A stretch of 47,900 bases of DNA from Streptomyces cupreus. GTDB taxonomy: Bacteria > Actinomycetota > Actinomycetes > Streptomycetales > Streptomycetaceae. The stretch covers positions 1 to 47,900 of the forward strand of contig NZ_JACMSF010000062.1 in the NCBI RefSeq assembly GCF_014257025.1, read 5' to 3'. The position numbers and the translations under genes were made by a program. Positions 1 through 8,383 of this stretch are shown one piece after another (the stretch's first letter is position 1; every line of letters starts with the position of its first letter). The notes below the pieces were generated by a model that was not told where the DNA came from, did no database searches, and saw only the letters and a list, made by a program, of their open reading frames with translations.

Positions 1-650
1 CTCGTCGTGATCGCCACCGGCGCACCATGAACCTCCGCCGTGACCACCGACGTCACCGTCCCCTCATGCCCTGCCAGGGAGAAGGCGGCCAGACCGGTGA
101 CCAGGTCCCACACCCGGAGCACGCCGCCCGCATCGCCGGTGACGGCGACGACCCTGCCGTCGAGGCGGGCCAGGGCGAGGGCGCCCCACCCATGGGCGTA
201 ACCGGACAGCACAGCGGTGTTCGACGCGGACACCGCCGAGCCGGTGGCCCAGCGCGGCGACCACAGGGTGCCGAGTGCCAGCTCACGAGCGAGGGGCACG
301 GCTTGGAAACGTGCCGCGTCGATCATGAGGATCTGGCGGCGCAGCTCGGGGCCAAGAGGCTGGTGCACGGCGTAGGAAGCGCGATAGACCGCGCTCGCGA
401 GTCGCGCCCGCTCGGTGCGTGCCTCGCCGAGGACGGGCAGCATCGACTCGGGTGCCGCGTGGACCAGGAACTCGGTGTCCTCCAGCAGGTCGCTCACCCG
501 GCCCGCTCGGGACGCGTGCTGGGCGGCGTGGCGCAGCACGTACGGGTCCGCCACATGCCAGGCCCTGGGGCCCTCGCCCGTCGACGGCACGGAGGCCAGG
601 AGCCGCTCATAGACGAGATCCGCATGGGGCCATACGACAGCCCGGCTCAT
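1..650 (-). CDS. WD40-repeat protein, C-terminal part cut by window edge; second half of a split caspase/STAND protein
   Basis: The frame opens with ATG at 650, overlapping the stop of the upstream caspase/STAND gene by ATGA, and runs off the left edge. The first ~110 residues (for example YERLLASVP, DPYVLRHAAQHA and LLEDTEFLVHA) look like the helical linker that in actinobacterial STAND proteins lies between the ATPase and the WD40 propeller. From about residue 160 WD40-type text appears (GDAGGVLRVWDLVTG, then LAGHEGTVTSV). No Shine-Dalgarno sequence precedes the ATG, so translation probably depends on coupling to, or frameshifting from, the upstream frame. The expected job is ligand or partner sensing by the propeller for the ATPase and protease halves. 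WD40 identity is clear. Whether this is a separate protein or a broken half is unresolved. Confidence 0.75.
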   Translation of the reverse strand, partial: MSRAVVWPHADLVYERLLASVPSTGEGPRAWHVADPYVLRHAAQHASRAGRVSDLLEDTEFLVHAAPESMLPVLGEARTERARLASAVYRASYAVHQPLGPELRRQILMIDAARFQAVPLARELALGTLWSPRWATGSAVSASNTAVLSGYAHGWGALALARLDGRVVAVTGDAGGVLRVWDLVTGLAAFSLAGHEGTVTSVVTAEVHGAPVAITT

Positions 651-2698
651 GATGCACCGTCCGCGGACCCGATCGGCTCGGTGCGCAGCCGCTCCGCCAG
701 GCCCTCGTGGAAGAGGCGGAACAGCGTCGTGCCGTCCACGTCGACGTCACTTCGCAGGTAGAAGCGGGCAGCGTCCAGTGCCTGGCGTACCTGGTCGAGC
801 GGGAGCGGCGAGGCCGGCGTCCCGGGTTCGGCGAAGGCGGTGGCCACATGGGCCAGGACCCGTTCGGGCATTCCCTGGCTCTCGGCATGGGCGAGAGCCC
901 TCAGCACCGACCGCACGTGGTGCCGGTCGGGCAGGCCGGCGAGATCCAGGTCGAGCAGCGCGGGCAGATCGCGCGGGACCGCGAGGCCGATCGTGCGCGC
1001 GACCGCCGGGTCCACCTCCACCCGCCCGCCCAGCAGGGCCCGTACGTAGAGACCGGACACCAGGAACTCCCCCCATTCCAAGGGCCCTTGTGCCTTCTCC
1101 GCATCAGGGTCGTTGACCCCGGTCAGGCGGGCGGCGATGCCCTCGGCGAGGGCCGCTACCGCTTCGGCGGCCACGAGATCGCGGTAGCCGGTCTCCATGG
1201 CCAGCAGGTCGCCGACGTACTGTCGCAGGTCCTCGTACAGCTCCTCCGGTGGCGTGTCGTCGAGGCTGACGAACTGTCCGGCGTCCTTCGCCATGCTGGT
1301 CAAGGTCGTGAACTCGGGCCGCTGCCGGGTGCCGACGAGCAGGCGGAGAGGTGTGTCGCCGGAGAGGGCCACCCGGGCGAGCGGCTGGAGGAGCGCCTGC
1401 GCCACGTCCGCCGGGCGCTCCGCCTCGTCGACCGCGTCGATCACGAAGGTGCACGGAGGGTTTCCCCTGCGGCCGACCAGCCGACTGAGGCCGTCCGCGT
1501 CCCAGCCACTGGGCCGGTCCGGCTCGGCGGCTCCCAACTGCCGGGCCAGGGAACCGGCGATCTGCGTCAGGTCGCGCCGCCGCCCGTGCACGACCGCCAG
1601 CCGCGCGTTCCGTGCCGGAGCCGTGTCGAGCCGCCGCCACAGCTGGTCCGTCACGTCGCGCAGGTCCGGGTGGGCTGCGCTCATGAGCACGCCGAGCAGC
1701 GCCGACTTGCCCGAGCCAGGCTTGCCGGTCAGCAGGCCGAAACCGGAACCGTGTCCGTTCAACCACCTCGTCAGTGCATGGACCTGGCTCTTGCGGCCCC
1801 GGAAATAGCCGCGCTCCAGCCCTCGCCCGAGCAGCTGGGCACCCGCGGCGCGCAACATGAAGTGATCCGGGTCGAAGGCCTCGTCGAGCAGGGAGCTGAT
1901 CCCGGCCTCCAGACCGGGCAGTGTGCTCCTGCGGGCCCGGTGCCGCGGGTTGGGAAAGAACGGCAGATCCTCGACAAGGTCGGTGAAGGGCACCCGGCTC
2001 ACGTCGATCTGCTGGGAGAAGCCCTCGGCGATGCTGAGGTCGGTCACCGCGCGGGAGATCTCCCGGGCGATCGTGGGCAGCGGAATGTGGGCGTAGGACG
2101 AGCTGACGCGCAACTCACCGTCGAGGTACCGGTTGAGGACGGAGTACGCCGCTTTGCTCAGGCGGTAGTCGAAGGCCTCGTCCTGCGGTCCGCACGCCGC
2201 GATCACCCAAGCTCGGCGCCGTGCCGTCGGCATCCTCTGGTGCCAGGGAAGCGTCGCCGCGATACCGGCGTGGCAGAGGTCGAGGAGGAACAGCGTCAGG
2301 GGGCGGCTTCGCTCAGGATGGGATTCGATGAGGCTGATCCACGCCGAGACCGGATCGTCCAGGTTCTCGCCGTCCGCGCCGACGACGTGCAGGCCGCGTT
2401 CCCCTGCCTCGGCCAGCCTGCCGTGCCCCACCACGTGGACGACGAGGACGGACGTGTCCGCGCTCGTCACCGCCTGGCGGATGTGCCTCCCGGGATCGGT
2501 CGCCAAGTCCCTCGGGCTGCGCAGCCGATAGCCGAAATCCTGGAGGACCTTGGCGATCCGCGCGGCGTGCGAAGGCGCCTCCACGAGTGGGTCGAGCGCA
2601 TCCAGCGGCGCTAAGCCCTCCTCGTCCTTGGTATCGACAGCCAGACCCAGAGTCAGCACTTCTCTCGCACCGACAGTGTGGTTGTTCACGTCGTTCAC
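647..2698 (-). CDS. Caspase-like protease fused to a STAND (NACHT-like) ATPase
   Basis: Numbering from the earliest GTG (2722), the N-terminal domain has the caspase-family catalytic pair: His100 in VVHVVGHG and Cys150 in LLDLCHAG. A P-loop follows at 333-340 (GKPGSGKS) with a Walker B at about 427-433 (FVIDAVDE), as in STAND NTPases. The C-terminus ends in FRLFHEGLAERLR, which in related proteins continues into a helical linker and WD40 repeats. Here that part is in the next overlapping frame. I prefer the GTG at 2698 because GGGGGAC lies just upstream; GTG 2722 has no ribosome site. Known relatives are regulated proteases or death effectors in multicellular bacteria and some antiphage systems. 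That role here is inference. It is divergent from a dynamin-like GTPase gene. Confidence 0.85.
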   Translation of the reverse strand: MNDVNNHTVGAREVLTLGLAVDTKDEEGLAPLDALDPLVEAPSHAARIAKVLQDFGYRLRSPRDLATDPGRHIRQAVTSADTSVLVVHVVGHGRLAEAGERGLHVVGADGENLDDPVSAWISLIESHPERSRPLTLFLLDLCHAGIAATLPWHQRMPTARRRAWVIAACGPQDEAFDYRLSKAAYSVLNRYLDGELRVSSSYAHIPLPTIAREISRAVTDLSIAEGFSQQIDVSRVPFTDLVEDLPFFPNPRHRARRSTLPGLEAGISSLLDEAFDPDHFMLRAAGAQLLGRGLERGYFRGRKSQVHALTRWLNGHGSGFGLLTGKPGSGKSALLGVLMSAAHPDLRDVTDQLWRRLDTAPARNARLAVVHGRRRDLTQIAGSLARQLGAAEPDRPSGWDADGLSRLVGRRGNPPCTFVIDAVDEAERPADVAQALLQPLARVALSGDTPLRLLVGTRQRPEFTTLTSMAKDAGQFVSLDDTPPEELYEDLRQYVGDLLAMETGYRDLVAAEAVAALAEGIAARLTGVNDPDAEKAQGPLEWGEFLVSGLYVRALLGGRVEVDPAVARTIGLAVPRDLPALLDLDLAGLPDRHHVRSVLRALAHAESQGMPERVLAHVATAFAEPGTPASPLPLDQVRQALDAARFYLRSDVDVDGTTLFRLFHEGLAERLRTEPIGSADGAS

Positions 2699-2766
2699 TT
2701 CGTCCCCCACCCCGATGGCCACACACGATAGTGAGACACCACCACGGCAGGGCGCATAAGCGAGAA

Positions 2767-2783
2767 AACGACCTCAGGTCGTT
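2767..2783. promoter_or_regulatory. 17-bp palindrome between the divergent caspase and dynamin genes
   Basis: Two 8-base arms, AACGACCT and AGGTCGTT, are perfect inverted repeats around one central base. The site lies about 45-70 bases upstream of the possible caspase starts and 141 bases upstream of the dynamin start. That position suits an operator acting on both promoters. The binding protein is unknown and no regulator gene is adjacent. Confidence 0.5.
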
Positions 2784-2923
2784 CGAGGAGGCGTCAGGAT
2801 GAGTACCGGGGGCGGCAGATCGGCGGACAGCCGTACGACGCCGGACACTGTGGGAGGCTGAGTACACCGGCTGCGCGCGGGCCGGGCAGACGGAGGCAGT
2901 CGGGCGTTACGGGGTGGGGAGAC

Positions 2924-4912
2924 ATGTCCGAGGAGACGCTGGCCCATCGGCTGCGCACCAGGTCCGAGGAGGCCCGCAGGCGGTTCCTCGAACCCGTCAA
3001 CGAGCTGGCCGGGCTGGCCACCGCACTCGATCTGCCGCACACCGCGGAGAACCTGGCGCGGACCGCGAGCGACCTTCATGAGGACACCTTCAACCTGGCG
3101 GTCGTCGGACGCTTCAACAACGGCAAGTCCACCCTGCTCAACGCCCTGCTCGGCGAGCGGACCCATCCGGTGGGCACGACGGAGGACCAAGGCCCCCTGG
3201 TGACGGGCTACTACCCGTCCACCGCGGTCATCACGACCGTCTCGTACAACCCCGAACCGACTGTCGAGGCCATCGACGTCGATGGGCGCCGGGAGCCCTG
3301 GGACTGGGAGCGCTACTGGAACGAGTCGACCCTCCTGAACAGAAGGGCGGGCCGGGACGGCGACAGCGCCGGCATCCGGGAGTTCCAGATCGGCTTCCCG
3401 GCCACGCTGTGCGAGGCAGGTGTGGTCCTGCTCGACACTCCAGGGCTCGACGAGGACGATCTCCGGACCAGCGTGACGCGCGGCGCAAGCGAGTCCTGCG
3501 ACGCGGTGATCGCCGTCTACCGCTCGGAAGCCCTGATGGGAGCCGCTGAACTGGCGCAGATCGAGGCGCTGGCCGACAGCGGTCTGCATGTCTTCACGGT
3601 GATCAACGACATCGACGGCAGAGCGGGCGAGGAACTGTCCGAGTTCGTGTGGAACCGTTACGTGCACGGACGTCTGGGCGGCCCGCCCTACACCGGTCAG
3701 GATCTCGCCGCGCACGACATCTTCATCGTGGACGTGGAACGCGCGCGAAGGGGGCGCCTCTCCGGCGACCAGGCGGAGATCGCGGCTTCAGGACTGGCGG
3801 CCCTGGAGGCCCGGCTCGCGGACTTCCTCGTGAACGAGCGGCAGGCCCTTCATCTCGACGCGTACGTCCGCGAAGCACTTCTGAGCATCGGCGGGCTGGA
3901 AGAGCAACTGCGCGGGCGGGTGCACGCCATGACGTCAGCCGACGGACGTCCGGCGAAGGGCGGGGCCGACCCGGCATCCGAACTGCGTCAGATCCGCCAC
4001 CGTGTGACCAGCCTCGAAGACATCTTCCACAGCTACGCACAGCGAACCGTCGCCGCCCTCACCGTCAGTCTTCACGCGGAGATCGAAGGACTCAGGAAGG
4101 AACTTCCCGCCCTCATCGGCTCCCTCGACCTCGACCTGGGACGCCTGACCGGCGTGCTTCAGGCCAAGCGCGCGAGCGAAACACTGAACAACGCCATAAG
4201 CTCACTCGTCGTACAGCGACTCAACGCGTGGTCCGACGGGATGGCGCAACGCCTCCTCGCGCCCCTGCTCACGGAGCTGTCCCAGCGGCTGAGCGAAGAA
4301 GTCAGCACGCTGGGCCACGAATTGACGGCCGTCCGACTGCGCCTCGGCTGGGACGAACTGACGGCCGAACGGATCTCTCCGGTGGAGCACCGGACGCTCG
4401 CGGCCGTGGCCGGCTTCTCGCTGGGCGAGCTGGGAGCCGGACTGGCCCATGGTGTCGGTGGCTGGCGTGGCGCGGCCGGAGGAACCGTGGCCTCGTCCCT
4501 GCTGGTCGGCGTGCTGGGCGTGGCTCCCCTGGTTCTTCCCGCGGTAGCCGTCGCCGCGGCCGTGGCCGGAGCCGGCGCCGCCGGCAGTCACCGGCTGGCG
4601 GATCGGATCAAGCGGTCCACCCTGGACGAGGCGGACGCATGGCTGGCGGCTCTGCCGACCCGGGCGCTACCACGTCTGACCGCCCATGTGCACGCCGAGT
4701 TCGACGCGATCCGTGGCGAGTTGCTCGGTTCCGTCAACGCGCTGATCGACGAGGAGGAACAGCTGTTCAGCCGCTCGACAGCCGACAGCGCGCCCGAGCG
4801 GGCACAGCGGGAGGCCGCCCTCGCCCACCTGCATGACGCGCTGGCCCGGGTCACCGACGGACGGGCAAGGCTGAAGCAGGTGGCATCCCCGGGGCCGTCG
4901 GAGGACACCTGA
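2924..4912 (+). CDS. Dynamin-like GTPase with C-terminal hydrophobic segment
   Basis: The 662-residue protein starts at ATG after GGGGAG. It has the dynamin-type G1 motif GRFNNGKST (62-70), a G3 motif DTPGL (171-175) and a probable G4 region TVINDID (225-231, in place of NKxD). Long helical stretches follow. An Ala/Gly/Val-rich hydrophobic stretch at about 515-558 resembles the membrane-inserting paddle of bacterial dynamin-like proteins, and a charged helical tail (about 560-662) completes the stalk. Bacterial dynamins remodel or repair membranes. Those known in Streptomyces (DynA/DynB) act at sporulation septa, and others are linked to phage resistance. This copy is alone rather than in a DynA/DynB pair and sits head-to-head with the caspase/STAND gene. 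A joint function is inference. Confidence 0.85.
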   Translation: MSEETLAHRLRTRSEEARRRFLEPVNELAGLATALDLPHTAENLARTASDLHEDTFNLAVVGRFNNGKSTLLNALLGERTHPVGTTEDQGPLVTGYYPSTAVITTVSYNPEPTVEAIDVDGRREPWDWERYWNESTLLNRRAGRDGDSAGIREFQIGFPATLCEAGVVLLDTPGLDEDDLRTSVTRGASESCDAVIAVYRSEALMGAAELAQIEALADSGLHVFTVINDIDGRAGEELSEFVWNRYVHGRLGGPPYTGQDLAAHDIFIVDVERARRGRLSGDQAEIAASGLAALEARLADFLVNERQALHLDAYVREALLSIGGLEEQLRGRVHAMTSADGRPAKGGADPASELRQIRHRVTSLEDIFHSYAQRTVAALTVSLHAEIEGLRKELPALIGSLDLDLGRLTGVLQAKRASETLNNAISSLVVQRLNAWSDGMAQRLLAPLLTELSQRLSEEVSTLGHELTAVRLRLGWDELTAERISPVEHRTLAAVAGFSLGELGAGLAHGVGGWRGAAGGTVASSLLVGVLGVAPLVLPAVAVAAAVAGAGAAGSHRLADRIKRSTLDEADAWLAALPTRALPRLTAHVHAEFDAIRGELLGSVNALIDEEEQLFSRSTADSAPERAQREAALAHLHDALARVTDGRARLKQVASPGPSEDT

Positions 4913-5083
4913 ACGGCGGCGACCAGCCGCTGAGCCGAGCTACGGAGGTGCCCTCGGGCCGCGGGCCACCCGAGCATTGTCAAGCCCTCCGCCCCGGTCT
5001 AGGCTCCGTCGACGCGGGAGATCCTCAGCAAGGGCGCCGGGGCCGAACTCCACGTCCGCCGCGGAATCCCCCGGAGGTGCCTT

Positions 5084-6166
5084 GTGCACGCGACGGCAGC
5101 ACAGCTGTCCTCGGACCGACGGGACATGCTCCTCGTCGCACTCGTGATCCCCCTGCACGGACCGGCCGGGATCTTCGGCCTGTCCTGTGAGTTGTCGGCG
5201 CGGCTGGCCACGGAGGAACTCAACGCGGCGGGCGGCGTCCTGGACCGCGAGGTGCGGCTCGTCGTCGTGGACGGCGGCGGCGAACCCCGGCAGGTCGCGG
5301 ACGAGGTGGCCGGTCTGGTCGCGCTGGGCGCGGTGGACGCGGTCGTCGGCTGGCACAACTCCGCGGTACGCCAGGCCCTGGCACCGCGGATCGCGCACCG
5401 GGTGCCGTACATCTACACCGCTCAGTACGAGGGTGGCGAGGAGACGCCCGGCGTCTTCCTCACCGGAGAGACGGACGTCCAGCAACTCGCCCCGGCGATG
5501 CGGTTGTTGGCCGGGGCCACGGGGGCGCGCCGCTGGTGCACCGTGGGCAGTGACTACGTCTGGCCGCGGGTCACCGCGCGCACCGCCCGCCGCTTCGCCG
5601 GAGAGTGCCGCGGCCGTGTGGTGGACGAGGTGTTCGTGCCGCTGGACACCGAGGAGTTCGGCCCGGTGCTGCGCCGGGTCGAGGCCAGCGGCGCGGACGC
5701 GGTGCTGATGCTGCTGCTCGGGGACGACGCGGTGCGCTTCAACCGGGCGTTCACCGCGGCGGGGCTGCACCAGCGCTGCATACGACTGAGCACCCACATG
5801 GACGAGAACCTGCTGCTGGCGACCGGTGCGGAGGCGTCCGAGGGCCTGTGGGCGGCGGCGGGCTACTTCGATTCCCTGATGACCTCGGAGAGCCTGTCCT
5901 TCGGTCATCGCTACGCCCGGCGCTTCGGTGCCGAGGCCCCGGTCGCGGGAAGCCTCGGCGAGTCCTGCTTCGAGGGCATCCTGCTGCTCGGCGCGCTCGC
6001 CGAGGGCCGCGGGTCGCTCGCTGTGTCGGCGCCGCCGGGGCCGGACGAGACCATCTCCTACGAGGGTCCGCGGGGCGCGCTGCGGCTGCGCGGCAACCAT
6101 CTCGAACAGCGGCTGTACCTCGCCCGGGCGGACGCCCTGGACTTCGAGATCACCGCTCAGCTCTGA
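5084..6166 (+). CDS. AmiC/UrtA-like periplasmic-binding-fold protein without signal peptide
   Basis: The GTG start follows a strong GGAGGTG. The 360-residue product has the type I periplasmic-binding fold of the AmiC/UrtA family: ALVIPLHGPAGIFG near residue 20, NAAGGVLDREV, TAQYEGGE and VGSDYVWP. The last two correspond to YPVQYEG and VGSDYVFP in UrtA (7037-8290). There is no Tat or Sec signal and no lipobox, so it should stay in the cytoplasm. In AmiC of Pseudomonas such a protein senses amides and controls an antiterminator. Here no AmiR is present. The gene is convergent with a MarR regulator and lies next to the urea transporter, so sensing a urea or amide ligand is a reasonable inference. 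About 170 bases separate it from the dynamin gene; I see no gene there. Confidence 0.8.
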   Translation: MHATAAQLSSDRRDMLLVALVIPLHGPAGIFGLSCELSARLATEELNAAGGVLDREVRLVVVDGGGEPRQVADEVAGLVALGAVDAVVGWHNSAVRQALAPRIAHRVPYIYTAQYEGGEETPGVFLTGETDVQQLAPAMRLLAGATGARRWCTVGSDYVWPRVTARTARRFAGECRGRVVDEVFVPLDTEEFGPVLRRVEASGADAVLMLLLGDDAVRFNRAFTAAGLHQRCIRLSTHMDENLLLATGAEASEGLWAAAGYFDSLMTSESLSFGHRYARRFGAEAPVAGSLGESCFEGILLLGALAEGRGSLAVSAPPGPDETISYEGPRGALRLRGNHLEQRLYLARADALDFEITAQL

Positions 6167-6191
6167 GAGATCACCGTCCAGCTCATGGAGT

Positions 6192-6641
6192 TCATCGCTC
6201 AGCTGTGACCTGCTCCGGGGATCGCTCCAGCACGAACTCCAGCCGCGCCAGCCCCTCCACCAGCTCCCGCACTCCGGGCAGCTCGCCCAGCACCTGCTCC
6301 TGCGCCTGCCGGGCCAGCACCGACACGGCACGGTGCCGGGTCCGGCCGCGGGCGGAGAGGTAGACCAGGACGCGCCGGCCGTCCCCGGGGTCCTTGCGGC
6401 GGTAGACCAGCGTCGCCGACACCATCCGGTCGACCAGCTTGGTGAGGCTCGGCGCGGGCATCAGGGCGTAGTCGGCGACGTCGGACATGGTGTGTCCGCG
6501 GCCGTCCGCGAGCAGCGCCAGCACCCGCCACTCCTCGACGGAGCAGCTCTCGGCCTCCAGCGCGGCGGCCAGCCGACGGGTCATCAACCGCTCCGCGCTG
6601 CTAAGCAGTCGGGGGAGATCGCGGGGCGACTCCGACAACAC
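6192..6641 (-). CDS. MarR-family transcriptional regulator
   Basis: I place the start at GTG 6641, preceded by GAGGAGGG; this gives 149 residues, usual for MarR. The winged helix-turn-helix is visible in SVEEWRVLALLADG, MSDVADYALMPAPSLTKLVDRMV and the wing YRRKDPGDGRRVLVYLS. The flanking helices for dimerisation are rich in Leu and Arg. It is divergent from urtA across a 395-base intergenic region and convergent with the AmiC-like gene, so it may control either. Its ligand is not evident from the sequence. The longer reading frame upstream of 6641 has no supporting ribosome site. Confidence 0.85.
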   Translation of the reverse strand: MLSESPRDLPRLLSSAERLMTRRLAAALEAESCSVEEWRVLALLADGRGHTMSDVADYALMPAPSLTKLVDRMVSATLVYRRKDPGDGRRVLVYLSARGRTRHRAVSVLARQAQEQVLGELPGVRELVEGLARLEFVLERSPEQVTAER

Positions 6642-6833
6642 TTCAACCCTCCTCGGCGGGCCCAGGGAGAACCGGCGCACAGCGCCGACCCTACCTCGCC
6701 TCGGTGAGTGCTTTCCAGAGAAAGGATCTGGTCCCGGGGCGCCCGCGGTGCTCCTGGCTGGTGTCACCCCAGCGTCTCCGGTAACGGCCTCACCTGCAGC
6801 CCGAACGCTGTTACTTCCAACAGAAATTATTCA

Positions 6834-6860
6834 TCAACGGCGCCGAAACGCCGGGGTAAC
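6834..6860 (+). promoter_or_regulatory. Candidate GlnR-type operator upstream of urtA
   Basis: Half-sites recur every 11 bases: TCAAC (6834), GAAAC (6845), GTAAC (6856). The last two, separated by six bases, match the GAAAC-n6-GTnAC register of GlnR boxes in actinomycetes. A further GTTAC lies at 6810 and GTAAC at 6781; GCTGTTAC (6807) and GTAACAGC (6856) form an inverted repeat. The site is about 180 bases upstream of the urtA start. Nitrogen control of urea uptake by GlnR is known in the group; use of this site is inference. No gene is seen in the rest of 6642-7036. Confidence 0.45.
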
Positions 6861-7036
6861 AGCATCGGCGCAGTCTGTGACCGCACTTCAGTCCACCAGC
6901 TCGGCCGCTACCGCACCGTACGGCTGGGAATGCGCGCGCCCACGCAGCCGCCCTTCACGCCCTGAGTGCCCGTACATCCCGTCCCCGATTTCTTCCCCCT
7001 TCTTCCCAACGCCCCTTCGGGGCAAGGAGGTAGTGC

Positions 7037-8290
7037 ATGTCCGGGCTCAGCATCAGCCGTCGCGGTCTTCTGGCGGGCGTCTCCGCCCTCGGTGCGTCCG
7101 CCGCCCTCAGCGCGTGCGGCGCCAAGACCGGCGACGACACGTCTTCCGGCACCGCGGCCAAGGCCGACACCTCCGGCAGCACCGTCAAGGTCGGTCTGCT
7201 CAACTCGCTGTCGGGCACCATGGCCATCAGCGAGGTGACCGTCCACAACGCGCTGCTCCTCGCCGTCAAGGAGATCAACGCCGTCGGCGGAGTGCTCGGC
7301 AAGCAGCTCAAGCCGATCAGCCAGGACGGCGCCTCCGACTGGCCGACCTTCGCGGAGAAGGCCGAGGGCCTGATCACGGACGACAAGGTCGTCGCCACCT
7401 TCGGCTGCTGGACCTCCGCGAGCCGCAAGGCCGTCAAGCCGGTCTTCGAGCGGCACAAGTCGCTGCTGTTCTACCCCGTGCAGTACGAGGGCCTGGAGCA
7501 GTCGCCGTACATCTTCTACACCGGCGCGACCACCAACCAGCAGATCGTGCCGGCGCTGGACTACCTGAAGAAGCAGGGTCTGACGCGGCTCTACCTGGTC
7601 GGCAGCGACTACGTCTTCCCGCGCACCGCCAACAAGATCATCAAGGCGTACGCCGACGCCAACGGGATGAAGGTGGTCGGGGAGGACTACGCGCCCCTGG
7701 GCTCCACGGAGTTCAGCACCATCGTCAACAAGGTCAAGGACTCCGGCGCCGACGCGGTGTTCAACACCCTCAACGGCGACAGCAACGTGGCCTTCTTCAA
7801 GGAGTACAAGTCCTCCGGCCTGACCGCGAAGAGCATGCCGGTGCTGTCGGTGTCGATCGCCGAGGAGGAGGTCAAGAGCATCGGCACCCAGTACCTGGAG
7901 GGCCAGTTGACCGCCTGGAACTACTACCAGACCACCCCGGGCGCGGCCAACACCGAGTTCGTGAAGGCCTATCAGGCCGCGTACGGCAAGGACAAGCCGA
8001 CCAGCGACCCGATGGAAGCCGCGTACATCTCGGTCTACCTCTGGAAGGAGATGGTCGAGAAGGCGGGCTCGTTCGACGTCGCCAAGGTCAAGGCGGCCAC
8101 CGACGGCATCGAGTTCGACGCCCCCGAGGGCAAGGTCACCGTGGACGGCGCCACCCAGCACGTGTACAAGACGGCCCGCATCGGCAAGGTCGGCGCGGAC
8201 GGTCTCATCGAGGAGGTCTGGAACTCGGGCAAGCCGATCAAGCCGGACCCGTACCTGAAGGGCTACGCCTGGGCCTCCGGACTCTCCTGA
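7037..8290 (+). CDS. urtA: Urea ABC transporter substrate-binding lipoprotein
   Basis: The 417-residue protein begins at ATG after AAGGAGG. A twin-arginine signal (SRRGLLAG, residues 7-14) runs into a lipobox LSAC with Cys27, so it should be exported folded and lipid-anchored on the outer face of the membrane. The mature part is the UrtA-type binding fold, with ISQDGASDWPTFAEKAEGL, FGCWTSASRK, YPVQYEGLE, VGSDYVFPRT and a conserved C-terminal region ending near DPYLKGYAWA. It heads a five-gene run urtABCDE whose order is that of known urea transporters. No urease genes are in the window. Short-chain amides remain possible ligands. The 93-base gap to urtB carries no gene. Confidence 0.93.
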   Translation: MSGLSISRRGLLAGVSALGASAALSACGAKTGDDTSSGTAAKADTSGSTVKVGLLNSLSGTMAISEVTVHNALLLAVKEINAVGGVLGKQLKPISQDGASDWPTFAEKAEGLITDDKVVATFGCWTSASRKAVKPVFERHKSLLFYPVQYEGLEQSPYIFYTGATTNQQIVPALDYLKKQGLTRLYLVGSDYVFPRTANKIIKAYADANGMKVVGEDYAPLGSTEFSTIVNKVKDSGADAVFNTLNGDSNVAFFKEYKSSGLTAKSMPVLSVSIAEEEVKSIGTQYLEGQLTAWNYYQTTPGAANTEFVKAYQAAYGKDKPTSDPMEAAYISVYLWKEMVEKAGSFDVAKVKAATDGIEFDAPEGKVTVDGATQHVYKTARIGKVGADGLIEEVWNSGKPIKPDPYLKGYAWASGLS

Positions 8291-8383
8291 CCCCCGGCCC
8301 CGCCGCGGTGCCCGGCCTCCTCACCGAGGCCGGGCCGCGTCCACGGAAAGCCCGCACGCCCGTCCCCGACCCGGAGCCGCTTC

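Noticed and set aside
707..2614. Long plus-strand open frame opposite the caspase/STAND gene
   Set aside because: It mirrors a gene with recognised motifs; its Arg/Gly/His-rich text is a high-GC antisense shadow.
4940..6331. 463-codon minus-strand frame over the AmiC-like gene
   Set aside because: No domain, no ribosome site; the plus-strand frame has family motifs and GGAGGTG.
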